Assembly (NCBI GenBank): GCA_021397835.1
Contig: JAJFZO010000028.1
Coordinates: 3,209,501 to 3,273,500 of the forward strand
DNA length: 64,000 bases
Direction of reading: 5' to 3'
DNA from: Moringa oleifera
Taxonomy: Eukaryota > Streptophyta > Magnoliopsida > Brassicales > Moringaceae
This document shows positions 1 through 13,900 of the stretch, piece by piece. The notes under the pieces are model-generated. The model did no database searches, was not told the origin of the DNA, and saw only the letters and a program-made list of their open reading frames with translations. Both the position numbers and the translations under genes were made by a program. Each line of letters begins with the position of its first letter. The stretch's first letter is position 1.

Positions 1-2048
1 CCACATTACTTTTATATAATTATTTAAAAGTAAATCTCGTAGAATGATAAAATATTTTCACATCCTTATTACTTGATTTTATAAATACTTTTATGTTAAC
101 AATTATAGAATAATTAATTATCACTCATGATAATTATTATTAATTAAGTTTTAGAGCATTGATCTTTAGACATTGTTTGAGAATTATAAATAAACATTTA
201 TTATTGTTTATGCGTTTCATATGTGCATCAATATAAATAGTTTGTTAATAATTCTGAGATTGTTAAATTAGATAGATTTGAGAATGTTATATTTATATGC
301 AGCAAGTGCATCATTATTTCTTTTATTTAGTAAAAATTTCCCTCAATATTTTTTCCATTGTTCTTCGGGTACATACTAATAAATATTAGTGAATGTTTTG
401 ATAAAAAACCAATCATTCATGTCCATATAAGTCTTGTACTGGGAGAAACTACAAAGATATACTGTCAAAATTTTTACAAACTAAAATAAAAAAAGATCTA
501 TATATGTTTCACATAAATGTACATTCTCGAATGGTATAAGATCACCTACCTTTGGAGTTTTTGTGGCATGCATACTGGCATATTTTTGTTTCTTACTTTT
601 TCTTTACTTTATTTGTTAAATTCATATTTTCCATTTTTATTCATATAATGTCCATGCCAACTCCTTAACTTTGAGTGTGATAATTATATTATGACATACA
701 TGAGGGACATCATTGAAAATATAATGATACCGTCTTTTTTTACAAAATAGTAAGTTATTTCAATAATTATTTAATTAGTTAATATGTTTGTTATTAATAA
801 CATATGAATTTATTTTTTCATTTTTTATAAATGCAGTTGAATTATAAAGCTATGTACATTGAAGCATAAATAAATCAATTGAGGAAAAAATTTTATGACT
901 TCACATGGTGTTATTTGAGCAATGCAATAGGAGGTGAATTTTAAGAATGCTTTTCTTTTTTGTAGATTGAAAAATATTGAACATACTTTTGCACTAATTA
1001 TATAAAAGTTGGTTATTTGATGAATTTTTCATATGATAACGTATTATACATTCATGTAATTAAATTTGTTTAGTATTAGTTTGAGTTATTGAATGAATAT
1101 CTTGAATGACAATATTTTGATACATTAATTACTGGAAGAGTATTGAAGCATTATTTAGTATATTATTATTACACTATAAAGTTATGGAGTGAATGTGTTA
1201 GTATATATTAGAGTGTGACTTGAGGTATTATAGTTATACTATGAAGAGGTGAAGGTATTGATGTATATTTAAATGTGATTTGGTGTATTATTGTTGCACT
1301 ATATAATGTTGGAAGAGTGATGGTGTTGATGTGTATCAAAGTAGTGTAATATTGTTATGCAAGTTGAAGTGTGTTAGTGCTCAATTTGGCATTGATGTGT
1401 TGGAGTACTATATTGTTGGTATGCAAATTGAAGTGTATTATGTTGAATGTGATGTTGATATGTTGAAATAAGGTTTGATGGTGCATCTTGATGTATGTGG
1501 AGTATAATTGTTATTGATATGGTAACTAAAATATTTTAAGATTGAATTTGATGTATTAAATGATGTTTTAAAGTGTAATTTTATATATAAAATTTAAGAT
1601 TATTCATGTGATTTTGTAGGTGAAATTGATAATTATGATGTAATTGTAATTGTAATAATTGCAATATGTAAATTTAGAATTCATAATGTATTTTTGAAAT
1701 ATTTTAAAAATATAAATATTGGTCTATAACAATTAAAACAAAATTTTTTTTAAAAAATGAAAATATTAGATGATGATTGCAAATAAAACTATCGTCTAAT
1801 ATAATGGGGTATTAAATGACGATTATAGCTAGAACCGTCATCTAATGTTGGATTCTATTAGATGACGGTCATTGTAAAGTGACATCTAATAGTGTAACAA
1901 CCATCATTAAAAGGTACATTAGATGACAATTTAGCAACTGCCATCTATTTTGCAAGGCTTTTTCTTGTCATTTACATAGACGGCACTTTTGTAACCATCA
2001 TCTTTAACTTTTTTTTAACCATCATTAAAAATATATTTTGTTGTAGTG
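1..2048. mobile_element. 3'-terminal part of an eroded CACTA-type element
   Basis: The segment ends at 2044-2048 with TAGTG, the inverted form of the CACTA terminus. From about 1760 inward it carries many copies, in both orientations, of a short motif built on ATCTAATGACGGT and variants (GATGACGGTCA, CCATCATTAAA). Such subterminal repeats are the transposase-binding region in En/Spm elements. 1100-1640 is rich in degenerate TGTTGATGTGTT-like units, as is common between gene body and terminus. No matching left terminus lies in the window and no ORF is left. The assignment rests only on terminus plus subterminal repeats; the left limit is simply the window edge. Confidence 0.5.
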
Positions 2049-3839
2049 AGTTTTAGTATTATTTACTTTTTATATTCAGATTCTAGTAAGTAATGCTGAA
2101 ACTATTATTATTGTGGGGAGCCCACAAATGAAAATTAATAATTTCTTACATATTTGGTTCGGTCCAATTTTGACTGAGTTTTTATAATTTCACCCGAATT
2201 GGTTTAGTTCAAATTAAAAAATTTTAACCTAAACGAAAATCATCAAATCAGATTGAACTCAATTATATAATTTAGTTTGATCAATTTAATAGATTTTTTG
2301 CTCACTTGTAATCAATCCCTCTACAATTTTGCAACTTAAAAAGTCTTGTGAGATAATAAATAAAAAAATAAAGAATAGGCTCAAAACTAAAATTTCATCT
2401 GAAAAGAAAAATAATTTAAAAATAAACTTTTCTTAGATAGTCTTCATTAATTTAGTAATGAAATGTAATTCTAATTTGTGGAGATGGTCTAAAATATCAA
2501 TTGATTTGACAAACATACAAACATACTCTGCTGTAAAATAGATTTTGTTGATGGCTCAAAAGCACTTTAATTGACTATTCAAAAACAATCATTTATATAA
2601 CTGACGCTAAAAAATATAAGAAAATATTGGTAGTTTTAAAATTAAAATTGAAGCTTTTTAGTTTTAAAATTAAAGAAGCATAATAATTGATTTTAGGATA
2701 AGGTTATATAAAGTTTTAATATTTATTTTATGTCATCAACCAAAGTCACATATTTATTTTAAAAAAAAAAATCAGACATTAATCTATTAATTTGGTGTAA
2801 TTAGATTTTAACTTAAATGGTTATAAAAAATTGATGATATTTTTACTATTAAAATACTTAAAAATCAACTCAAATGAATTCTTAACTCTATTTTGGGTTC
2901 ATATCTCAATTATGCACTATTTTGTATTTAAAATCTATTTACTATAAATTTTTAAAAATTTTTAGCAATGTAAATTTTTATATATATAGCTCTTAGAAAC
3001 ATCTAAATATTTTTTATATGGTAACTTGAATATTTTTTTATATTTATGAAAAATTTTAAATCAAAGTTTATTATATAAGATCCTTAATTTGAATGTTCTT
3101 AATTTTTAAAGTTTTTGACAAAATTCAATTGCATCCAATTAAAAAATCAAAGTTTAATTATCATTTTTTGAATATAAGAGTTTGACTACCAACATGATGA
3201 CAAATATCAGAGTTTTACTTAACATTTGTCTTTAATTTTAATATAAAATAGATAAGTATATTATTACAATAATTTAATAATTTTAAATAATTTTTTATAA
3301 TTTTATATTTATTATGATCTTTAATTTAATGTAAAATTGACGATTATACTATCAATATAAATTAAATTTTTATTATAGATTATCTATTATTTTTAAGTCT
3401 TATTTGAATATAATCAAAAATTTTATTATTAATCGATCAAATTATTATTTTATTTTTTAAAATAATATTAAAAATTTTCAAAAACATTTTTCCATTTGAT
3501 TAATTATGTTTTCAAATTTATAAAAAGATAAACTATTATATTGTTATTTTATTAATATAACAGATTTTGTAAAAAAAAATTATTTAAAAAGGAAGGTATA
3601 GTCAAAGGGCCTTTGCTTTTGGTATCAAAATTATCATTACTTCAATATTCACATTTTTATTTTTTAAAAAAATAAATGTTGTTCAGTTTGAGATATTACA
3701 ATTACTTATTTGAGTTAAATTTTTTTAAAATAAGTTTTTTATTTTAAATAAATTTATAAGAACAACTTTTCACAAAATTATATTGTAATATAATATATTT
3801 ATCAAATAAGTTGGAAGTAATTATATTTTATTAATGGTG
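2049..3839. other. AT-rich intergenic filler
   Basis: No ORF, repeat structure or recognisable element was seen. The sequence is mostly A/T homopolymer runs and is probably decayed transposon or intergenic DNA. Confidence 0.5.
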
Positions 3840-4330
3840 GCATAAATTATAAAATTTCAATTGCAAGAACTTTATATTTATCGTAATCTATGTTGATCAT
3901 AAAACCTCAAATAAAAGAGCCAGTCTTTTTCTTTAATTTCTTTCAGTTGAGACTTAAGTTTATTTGGTTCTTTTGTGTATTATTTATTTTTAAAAAAATC
4001 TAATTCAAGTTTCAAATAAATATACTAATTATTAAAAAAATATCAAGCAATTTATAAATTGAAAGAAAAGGACATTATTATATTTATCAAATGCAAGAAT
4101 TTTATATTTACCTTGATCTATGTTCATCATAAAACCTCAAATAAAAGATTCATTTTTTTTCTAACTTCATTCAGTTTAGATTTTAGTTTATGTTTTTTCC
4201 ACGCATCATTTAAAAAAAAAAACATACAAAAATATCAACTTTAAGCTTCAAATAGTTATACCAACTATAAGAACAATTATCAAGCAACTTCTAAATTTGA
4301 ATAAAAGGATATTATTGTTATATGTATCAA
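3840..4330. repeat. Degenerate tandem duplication, about 230 bp x 2
   Basis: Two adjacent units share GCAAGAAnTTTATATTTA, then TCTATGTT and CATAAAACCTCAAATAAAAG, and a common end (GATATTATT / GGACATTATT). The anchor GCAAGAA starts at 3863 and 4093, giving a period near 230 bp. The units differ by substitutions and small indels. A 61-codon ORF in the second unit is chance. Confidence 0.6.
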
Positions 4331-4944
4331 CAACATAGTATCCACATTCAAAATTAAAAGGTTAATATGAATATTGAATCAGATAATTTAAATGTTAGCA
4401 TTTAAAATAAAAATAATAACACATATAATATTCGTTACAACCACTTAGTGATATAATTTTTATAATTTTTCTTTTGTATGAAAATTTATCAAGTATCAAA
4501 AACATCTTGAAACCTTTAAAATATGAATATCATAAATAATTATGGATATTTTTTTAAAATAACAACTTAAGTTGAAATTTTTAAGTTATTTTAAAATGAG
4601 CCATTCATATCATTTCGAGCACCGCTTTACAAAAAGGATAAAAATATAAATGTACATACGTCATGTTTGGGGTAAGCATTCAATTCAAAAATTTCGAAAA
4701 CACATTAATCAAACTTATTAAAAAATTATTTTGACTTGGTAATGTTAGCATAAAATAAATAAATCATTACTATTTTATTAAAATTATTAAGTTTCAGTAG
4801 ATATTTAAAAGATCAATAAAAATAGACATACTCTTACAATTTGGGATTTTTATTGTATGTAAATTTATTAAAATATTTATTTGTCAATATTTGTTTAAAA
4901 TAATAAATCACTAGTATAGTATTTATGATTTGTAACTTCGATTA
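4331..4944. other. AT-rich stretch, nothing recognised
   Basis: No ORF or repeat could be supported here. Confidence 0.4.
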
Positions 4945-5300
4945 CATATAAATTTATATTTATAAATCTTTTATGGCATTGCTTAAATTTTATTGCTAAA
5001 TTTGAAAATTTCGTCACTAAAGAACATAAAGACGAACTAATGACAAAAAAATTCTCTCACCAAATTATTGCTCGTGAAAACACTTAACAACGAAATGTTA
5101 AGCTCGATGCTAAACTTAAAGATAAAATCTAGTCTACTACTAAGTTAGAGACAAAAGATTCTAACATCAATTCATCTTAATCTAGTGATGGACCTACGAC
5201 GAACCTATGATGAACTAGTGTGTCACTAACGTTGAGGGTTTAGCAACACACAAGTGACCATCTTTAACTTGAAGATTCTTTATGTTGGACTTTTCCATCG
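4945..5300. repeat. Subterminal repeat region of a CACTA-like element
   Basis: Short motifs of the type CGTCACTAAAG, GACGAACTAATGAC, AACGAAATG and CGACGAACCTATGATG recur in both orientations over about 300 bp. This resembles the end of a CACTA element of a different family from the one at 7-15 kb. The outer edge (TATAAATCTTTTATGGC near 4948) resembles an eroded CACTACAAG-type terminus but lacks CACTA. It lies just beyond the C-terminal end of the Transposase_24-like remnant, consistent with being that element's 3' end. Confidence 0.35.
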
Positions 5301-5499
5301 ATTGTTTGTGGTTAAATTAAATTTAGTAATAAAAATAATATATTTTATTTTTAGTGATTTATTTATTTTCTAATTTACTTATATTATTTAATTATATAAA
5401 TCAACACATATTAAAAAAATAAAAAACTAAAATTAAATTTAATCGACGTTAAATATAAATAAAATTAATACATAAAAGTACTATACTAAACTCAAAATC

Positions 5500-7075
5500 A
5501 AATAACATAAATGAAGATGAAAAAATCACTCATCAAGTGGAGCCGTCAAACGGTAGTGTAGAGGAGCCAAAAGGTGGGCCTTTTAAGAATAACACCTCTA
5601 TCCTATGGATACGTTCCATGTCAGCCTCTTTTTTATCACATAAGATCCATTGTAATCTTTCATTACTACAAACACTTATTCATCTCATCCTTTAAACATA
5701 TATAGTCCTCTTCCCTCTTCCTATGCTTATGTTCTAAACACTCTTCCATAGTCTTCATTTGCTCATGCATATCTAGCATGGTTGCATCATTAACAGATCA
5801 TCCATTGCTGGACTTATGGCTTGAATAATATGATTGGGCCTAAGAGTCAAGTCCATACACTTGATGTGTGTTCTCTCCACCTACTAAATATGTAGTCTAC
5901 CTCAGAAGTATCAGAAGATCCTTTTTGTGATTGGAAAGCTACTCTACCTCAAGAGTATCAAAAGATCATTTTTGTGATTGGAAAGCTAGTTTACTTCAGG
6001 ATTACCAGAAGATCCTTTTGTGATTAGAAAGCTAAGGCAACTAAGTCCTTCTAGTATTCTTACAGAAAAAGAATTCATTATGTATATGGAATCAAGTAAG
6101 AAATGTAATTAAGATTATTCATCAAATGTTCGAAGAAACAAACTTACGTGCACTTGTCTAGAGTGCTCATCAATGAATTTATCAAGCTGGGCTTCTTCAT
6201 ATTAGTTTGTCTTAAAGCTTCATAAGAGTTAGCTCTTGACCCAACTCTTTTACTTATAATTAGAAATATGTTAATGCTACCTAACTGCTTTAGCATTTTT
6301 GTATTAATTTATGTAAATTAAATGTTATACATACCATAAGCATGAAGTTCCACTTGTTTTGCACCATCGATTTCTGAACGTGCCACACTTATCCTTATTC
6401 TTTAAGTAATTCCATTGAAATTGCCACTGCTCCCATATTTTGCCGGGATGAATTATGGCTTACTTCTTGCCTTATGTTGACAAAGAATACATTAAAATAG
6501 TATATCACTTAATCGCATTAGCCTCTAAGTGGCCCTCATTTTGTCATTGATTGCCTCATCCCATACAAAATATTTCTACAACAACAAATGATAAGTCAAT
6601 ATAATAAAGTGTATCATTTCATTTTTTCATAAATAATTAATGTACCTTAAATTCCTCGTGGCCTTAGATTCCTCATGGTAAAAGTCCATGAAGTACGAAG
6701 AATTTACCTTTCACGTATACTTAAATAGATCAACCCTTTCTTAAAAAATCTTATATAGCTTCACAGAACATTTAATACATGGCTTAATGTTATCAAAGAA
6801 AACAAATAAATCAAATGCATTAGTGTAATTGACAAAAGTAATGATACAAGCATTGAAAATAGTTGTCAACACTTACATGTCATTGTTTATATAAATTTGT
6901 TGTTTATCCATGCTTTAAAACTCTCACAAGTAGACATGCTTGTATAAGCAATCCCGAAGCGCTTGTAAAACTCGACAAAGCATTTGGTGCATATAATGTA
7001 AGTGTAGTGTGTCATGTAGCTACAACATTAGCCTCATCTGCGTGCTACAAATATGGAAATGATCGTGAACTATAA
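5500..7075 (-). pseudogene. CACTA Transposase_24-like (Ptta/En/Spm) protein remnant
   Basis: Conceptual minus-strand translation gives broken stretches typical of the C-terminal half of plant Ptta/En/Spm accessory transposase proteins. They include HQVYGLDS (the usual 'xVYGLDS' motif), followed by a charged coiled-coil-like stretch (MLDMHEQMKTMEECLEHKH) and a short tail. Many stop codons and frameshifts interrupt it, so it is not functional. Family members act with a TNP2-type transposase in the same element. It lies between possible subterminal repeats (4945-5300) and the acidic tail of the neighbouring TNP2 ORF; whether it is part of that element or a separate one is not resolved. Exact limits are approximate. 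Confidence 0.45.
5892..6045. repeat. Three tandem copies of a ~50-bp unit
   Basis: The unit reads approximately TCTACCTCAGAAGTATCAG, then AAGATCCTTTTTGTGATTGG, then AAAGCTA. It is repeated three times with few differences, inside the Transposase_24-like remnant. Confidence 0.7.
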
Positions 7076-7386
7076 GTGCCATTACCTTTTCCTCTCGAGT
7101 CACCATGCCTTCCTTGTCCTCTCCTTTAATTATATTGGTAAGTTAATGCCTAATTTAGAATGGAACATAAATTTCTATGAAAATTTTGGTAGGATCTTTC
7201 TTAAAAATTAATCTAGAAGTACGTAAAATACATGCTAAAAACATTTTAGAAAATAATAATCCATCAACATACAATATTTAAAATCTGCACATCTAATAAT
7301 AGAAATAATAATTCAATCATTACATATCAAATAATTCATTATTTACCTAGAGATTAATTCAAACAATTAATGCAAAAGAAAATTAA

Positions 7387-7455
7387 CTAATCATCATCTC
7401 TAAAGTCATCCTTTTCTTTTTCCTCTTCCTCATCCTCTTTTGAATCACTTCCAAA
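7387..7455 (-). pseudogene. Acidic C-terminal tail of TNP2-type transposase (downstream of insertion)
   Basis: The minus strand reads FGSDSKEDEEEEKEKDDFRD, then DD and a TAG stop at 7387-7389. This Asp/Glu-rich tail is typical of CACTA transposases. It is separated from the rest of the ORF (which resumes at 10997) by the 3.5-kb nested element at 7456-10993. Removing that element and one copy of the 3-bp duplication brings the two halves together in a TNP2-like tail. Confidence 0.6.
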
Positions 7456-10400
7456 CACTATAAGAAAACAAGCCTTTTATGGCAGACAATACCCGTCATA
7501 AAAATCTTTTTATGATGGTTAGGAAATCATTATTATAAGTAATAACATAGAAACTTTATGACGATCCAAAAGACCATCATAAAATGTTGACGATTTTGAC
7601 CCATCATCAAAACGTTACAGTGTTAATGACGGTCTTTGATGGACCGTCATAAATAACTTATGACGGTCATCATGGATAGTCATAAAAAGCCTTCACTTAT
7701 TAATGACGGTTTTCGTGATCATCATGAAAGGCTTTCATTTATTCATACGGTTTTATCGTCATAAAAAATCCCCCTTTATTCATGATGGTCTTCATGATCG
7801 TCATAATTGTGTTTTATTATATTTTTTATTAATTAATCATAAAAATTTATTTTTTTATAATTTTAGTTAATTAATTAATATTTACAATTTTTTTACCAAT
7901 TATAATAGTCAAACAGTACAAAAAATATCAAACAATAAAAGTTACATATATTTATAAGTAAAAATATTGTCATTTTACAAAACATAATAATATTTAGTAT
8001 AAAAAAATAAAATATTTATAAATTAAATTATACAAATATGTCATCTGCACTGCCCTATTCTACCATTATATCAAAAAATACCCAGTGAATTAATGATGTG
8101 TCACTTCTGCAATAGTTATAGAAAGGATATATTACTAGATCATCTCTATTAACTATATGAGTAATTTATATATCAAATTAAATAAATAAGCAATTATAAT
8201 AAAGCTTGAAAATGAAATGTAATAAAAGGTTGGGAATGCATCTAGATGTCAAAAATGTAACTTCTTGCAAGTTACATATAAAGTATATTTGATTAATATT
8301 GTTACAATTTTCTATTCTAGTTCCCTACATATATCTAGATGTCAAAAGTGTAACTTCTAATGCAACATTAAATGTGAAAATTAACTAATCATGAGCATGT
8401 TTATTATTTCATGTGCATGCTTAAGTATTATACTTGTTCTTTGCTCTACCAACTTCTTGAATATGATCTTTATAGAATTTTGTCATCTTTTCTTCGCAAA
8501 GGGCTCAATGAATAAAATTGACAATTGCTCAATGAATAGAATTAGAGGGCTTAATAAATAGAATTAGTCCATCATACTTGAATTTAATCAACCAAGCCAC
8601 ACACAATTAAAACACGACCATTAATGAGCCAACAAGGATTACAGACCTAGCTATGATAGTAATTATTGTACATGTATAGCCCATTCACCATGTATTTCAT
8701 TAATTTCTTCATTACTATGTGTATCCTTACCATTGAACTTTAAGATTAAAACACAAAAGAAGACAACATAATCAATTTGATATCACTTATAAATATGAAA
8801 CATTTAATATGTAAATGAAATAAACAATATGACCTTCTCACAAAGAATCTTTGGGTCTTTAATTATTTTCTTCATAAATCGAATCGGTGCCTATATATAT
8901 AGAAATATAATCGTTGATAAATATCATTTTCAATGTTATCAATAATGCAAAAACAAAATGAACTCACTTGAATTTGTTGCCACGTAATATTTGATCTCAC
9001 ATGAAACATTTGAAAATCCCTATATCAATAACCAATAAATATTTGAAAACATGTAGTATTTAGAATCAATAACAAAACCAATGAACAAAAGGCATAAAGT
9101 AAAACTTATACTTACATGGTTACAATTTTTTTTAAGATGTGGTCCTACTTCATGACCCAAAAAAATCCAAATGGTATATTATCCATGATGTCATATCAAT
9201 AACCACTAATTCCTAATGAAATCTATTCGTAACAAGAATAGCAAAAGATGATAAATAGCCAAATGAGGTATGTCTTAGAAAAGCAATTAGGGTAGAAAAT
9301 TCTTACTGTGGATTGTTGCATCTTTTTCCTTCTATAAAGAAAAGAATGAGATAAAATTAATCAAAATATTCAACCAAGGGGGCAATTTCTCTATGGATCT
9401 AATCAAAACTACTATTTTCCAACTAGGCATATAGATGCCATGGTCCCAAGTAATGAAAGTGTTCTTAACTCATAAGGTCAAAAGTAATTACCAAAAATAA
9501 TTCTAACATTTTTTACATTTCATGCAATGTTATTTTTCATAAGAACTTACTCTAACAGATTAAATTTTTATTTCACCATGAAATTTGGAATTTCAATTGT
9601 CACGTGCTTTAATTTTTCTACAAATGACGGAAAATAATAGCACCTTGTGTTAGTAAATTACTTTTATTGTGACCTCATTTCCTTAAGGTTGATTTCTGCA
9701 TTAAACCTTCCGAGGAATTCCCTATTTGCATAATTTGATGAACATATAAGAATAATTCTTGGGCCCTTCAAACAAAATAAAAGTGTTAGTGAATCACATG
9801 TCCTACTTAGCTATCTAACATAATTTCAAGAAAAATTTGATGTATATCTTGAACCCAAAAAGACAATATACTAGCAGGCAACTAGCTTGCTAGATTGAAG
9901 GACATAGCTAGGGAGAATGGAGACCATGCCAAAGGCAAGGGTCTAAAGTATTGAAAATAAGATAAGGCTAAACCACAGCAAGATTAAGAACCAGTAACGA
10001 AGCAGCAAGGAAGTCAATCAATCATCAAATTAATGTCAGTTACCAAAAAAAAAGAGGAATGAAAGAAAAAATTAATATTAGAAACCAAGTTTGCAATGGA
10101 TACTTTAATCAATCGTAAGCCAAGTTTTATTACATATCAAAATGTGTTTATCTTGCTAACAAATCAATCGTTACCTAATCTTTTGACAAAATTTGTTAGA
10201 ATTGTAAAAGTGGTAAAACAACAATCACGGTGTGAGACTAGGGTTTAAAGATAGACAAATTACCACTTTCCTTGCTTTGATGCAACAATTCAACAATGCA
10301 TAATCCTTTTTTCATAAAATTTTTCAAAGCCTTGAAAGTTTCCATCGATTATGTGGCATTGAAAGAGAAAGATTTCTGCTTTTCGTAGTGGTATTTGTCA

Positions 10401-10993
10401 AAGAATGAAGAAATCTATGTAAAAGATTCAAGAGAGTGAATGAGCACTGGAGATGAACAAGTATAATAGCAGACTATCCTCACTCTTAATAATTTTTTCT
10501 AGGGCAAAACTACTGCTTAGATGTTCATTGATCAAGTGGTTTATATATTCTTAGATTGATCAAGAGGGTCTAGGTTCGAGTTGGCCCTCCTGTGTTTTAT
10601 TTAAAATAATTTAACTAAAAAATTTATATAAATAACAAAACCTTTAGGGAACAAATTTCTCTAGGTGAAATGGTTAGTAATGTGATTTCAAAGCAAGAGG
10701 ACTCTTGCATTTTATTTTTGAAATATCTAATCTAAAAGTTTTATGAATAATCAAAAGCAAAATAGAAAACAAGTTTCTTGTTTAATCGAATGGTTAGCAT
10801 ATTATGTCTATACCTAAGAAAGAGTGAGTTTGATTCTTTCCCTTAACATAATTTTTTTCATAAAAGTAGTAGTTTTTTATGGCGGCCTTTGAAACCATCA
10901 TGTTATAACCATTTTTATGATGGTTTTTAATGATTGTAATAATTTTATGACAGTCATAAATACTCGTCATGAAAAACAAGTTTTCTCATAGTG
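7456..10993 (+). mobile_element. Non-autonomous CACTA element, complete, with TSD
   Basis: The left terminus CACTATAAGAAAACAAG (7456) matches the right terminus read on the minus strand, CACTATGAGAAAACTTG (ending 10993). A 3-bp direct repeat AAA flanks both ends (7453-7455, 10994-10996), the size CACTA elements make. Both ends carry TATGACGGTCAT-type subterminal repeats in both orientations (7480-7810 and 10860-10975). The first ~600 bp are clearly related to the 5' end of the large CACTA element at 15.5 kb and 45.1 kb (shared CATAGAAACTTTATGACGAT and downstream blocks), so it is a deletion-type relative. No transposase ORF remains and it would depend on an autonomous relative. It is oriented opposite to its host element. 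Confidence 0.85.
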
Positions 10994-10996
10994 AAA

Positions 10997-13900
10997 ATTT
11001 GGCTTATCTAATATGTTCCCTTATTATCATCAATGTTTGTTAATGTATTATTTAAATCATTTAAAAAGACATGATCTTCTTCTACGTTAATCTCAATCCA
11101 ATAAACATTTATCTTATCATCTTGAAAAAGTGCAATACTTGAATTAATCTAGATAAAAAACTAGATTCTAGTAATTCGATGACAAACCTAACGTTTATTT
11201 GGCAAACAACCACTAGTCATGTTTGTCACATCTTAAGCTTGGATAGGGGATATAATAAATCTAAGCTACTTTTAAGGTTAGAATAAGTGGCTCATACTTA
11301 TTTAATCTCCTAGTATGGTTAACATCCACTAGATTATACAATTTATGTAAATTGATAACCACATTTGGTATTGGATTAAACCATTCATGCTTGAGCACCA
11401 TGGTTCGCTTGATTGGTAATGCTAGGTATTTCAATTCTAAAACCTTCACAAATATACCATAGTAGTTGATTTCATCTTCATTATAATTGAACCTTTTAAC
11501 GCAGACTTCATTATTCATTATAGCTTTGTCTGAATTGGCTTTCAATGTGAAATCTGCACCTGTTGACATACTATACAAGATATGACTTCAAGACCTTAAC
11601 AATCTTTTTGCAATGTCCTTGATAAAGTTGTTAGTAATGAAGTTTTGTGGGTTATGTGCCTATAAATATAGAAAGTGAGTCATATAACTATATTTATCAA
11701 AATATATTTAATTAATAAGAATTTAAGGTTCAAGTATTTATGTACTAGTTGAGCTAACTTGCAAATTGAAGCTCTAAGTATGTGTCAACCTCATGATTAG
11801 TTATAAAAAAATAATGTTCACATACTTAAAAAATATAAATCCTCTAAACTATTAGTTTAACAAAAATGATCAGTACTATAAGTGATCTTTGTGTGTGGAT
11901 AGGTAAACAATAATTATAATTGAGTCATAAAATACATACTTATGATTTCGAACATAACCCTTGATGGGTACATCCATCGTAAATACACGAGACCACATAA
12001 TTTTACTTCTCTAATAAGATGAACAGTGAGGTAGGCCACAATATCAAAGAAGCTAGGAGGGAATTATTTCTCAAGCAAATGAACTGTTGTCATAAGTTCG
12101 TTTTGGATTTCATCCAACTTTAACACATCCACCACTTTTTGACATTACAAATTGAAGAACATACAAAGTTTAATAAGAGCATATCTAACATGTTTGGGTA
12201 ACACACCTCGTAAAGTAACATGTAAAAGTTGTTGCATTAAGATGTGACAATCATGCGACTTTAACCTATATAGTTTCAAGTCGTCCATAGATAGTAGATT
12301 TTTATGCTTAAAGAATACCCATCCGGGACCTTAGTCTCACTGAAAACTTCACAAAATATTTTTTTGCTTCCCTTAATAAAGTATGGCATATAGGCGATAG
12401 AAATGTATGATTACCATGAACTTGTGGTTCCAATTCAGACCTTAACCCCATGTCTTTCACATCCATTCTAGAAGCTAATTCATCTTCAGATTTTTTAGGA
12501 ATATCAAGCAATGTCCTAAGAAGACTATCACAATTGTTCTTTTCCATGTGCATGACATCTAGAATATGTCTGATATGCATGCACTTATAATATGGTAAGT
12601 CAAAGAAAATCGGCCTTTTCTTCTAACACTATGTAACAACATCTTCTTTACCCATTGTACTTCGTTTCTTTGACTTTCCCTATAAATTTACTAAACATTG
12701 AACTTTGTTAAAGACTTCTTCACTGCTTAATGGTTGAGGAGCAATTCTGACTTCTTGTTCACCATTGAAGGCCTTTTTCTATCTACGGTAAGAATGATGC
12801 CATGGTATGAATCTTCTGTGTCCAACATATGACATCCTTTTACTATGTTTTAAGTGACTTGCTTGGGTCTTCTCGGCATAAATAAAATAAGCATAATATC
12901 CTTTAAAAGTACAACCAGATAAATTAATAGTACAACTAGATAAATTACCATATGCAGGGAAATCATTGATTGTCCATAACAAAATAGCTTTCAAGTTAAA
13001 TGACTCATTGCAGTACGCATCATATACTTTTACACCTATGTCCCATAACATTTTCAAGTCTTTTATAAGTAGAGCTAAGTAGACATTTGATATCATTACT
13101 AGGTTGTTTAGGACCTGATATTAGTAACGTTAACATCATGAACTTTTTCTTCATTGTTAACCATGGTGGTAAATTATAATTCACCATAATCACCGACCAA
13201 CAACTATATCAACTACTCAATGTACTGTATGGATTAATCCTATCTCCTGATATAGCATGTCTTAAGTTTCTTGGCTCTAAAGCAAACTCTAGCCATATGT
13301 AATCAACCAATTTCCATGATGGTGTATCCGATAGGTGCCTCAACTGACTATCGATTTTCCTTTTATTTGAATGCCATGTAAGGTGTTTTGATATTTCAAA
13401 ACTTCTGACAATTCCTTTAAATCTTGGTATTGGTGGAAAATACCATAATCCCTTAATAGGCACACGAATCTTTATTTTATTACAATTCTTTATTACTTTC
13501 CATCTTGAAAGTCCACAAGTTGGACATTGGATGTCATCCTAAAACTCCTTCTGATATAATATGCAATCATTTGGACAGGTATGGATCTTTTAATACTCCA
13601 TGCCTAATGAATTTAATATTTTGTTGGCATTATACACAGATGTAGGCATTTCATTATTATCAGGCAATATTTCGACAATCAAATTTTAAAGATCACTAAA
13701 GTTTCGATCGAACAAACCATATATCTCCTTCAAATTGTACAATTTACCTAGAGCAGATAATTTAGTGAATTTCACTAATCCATAATACAGAGGTTTCTCA
13801 TCATCATAAAGTAATCTGTCAAAGTGAATAGGATTACTATCATACTCTGCAAATGCTTCTTGTACCATTTCTATAGTATTATCAACTTTTTCAATGTGTC

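Noticed and set aside
4059..4244. 61-codon plus-strand ORF
   Set aside because: Made of AT-rich codons inside a tandem duplication; no domain and no coding bias.
6863..7075. 70-codon plus-strand ORF with several cysteines
   Set aside because: Lies antisense to the Transposase_24-like remnant and has no recognisable family; treated as a shadow.
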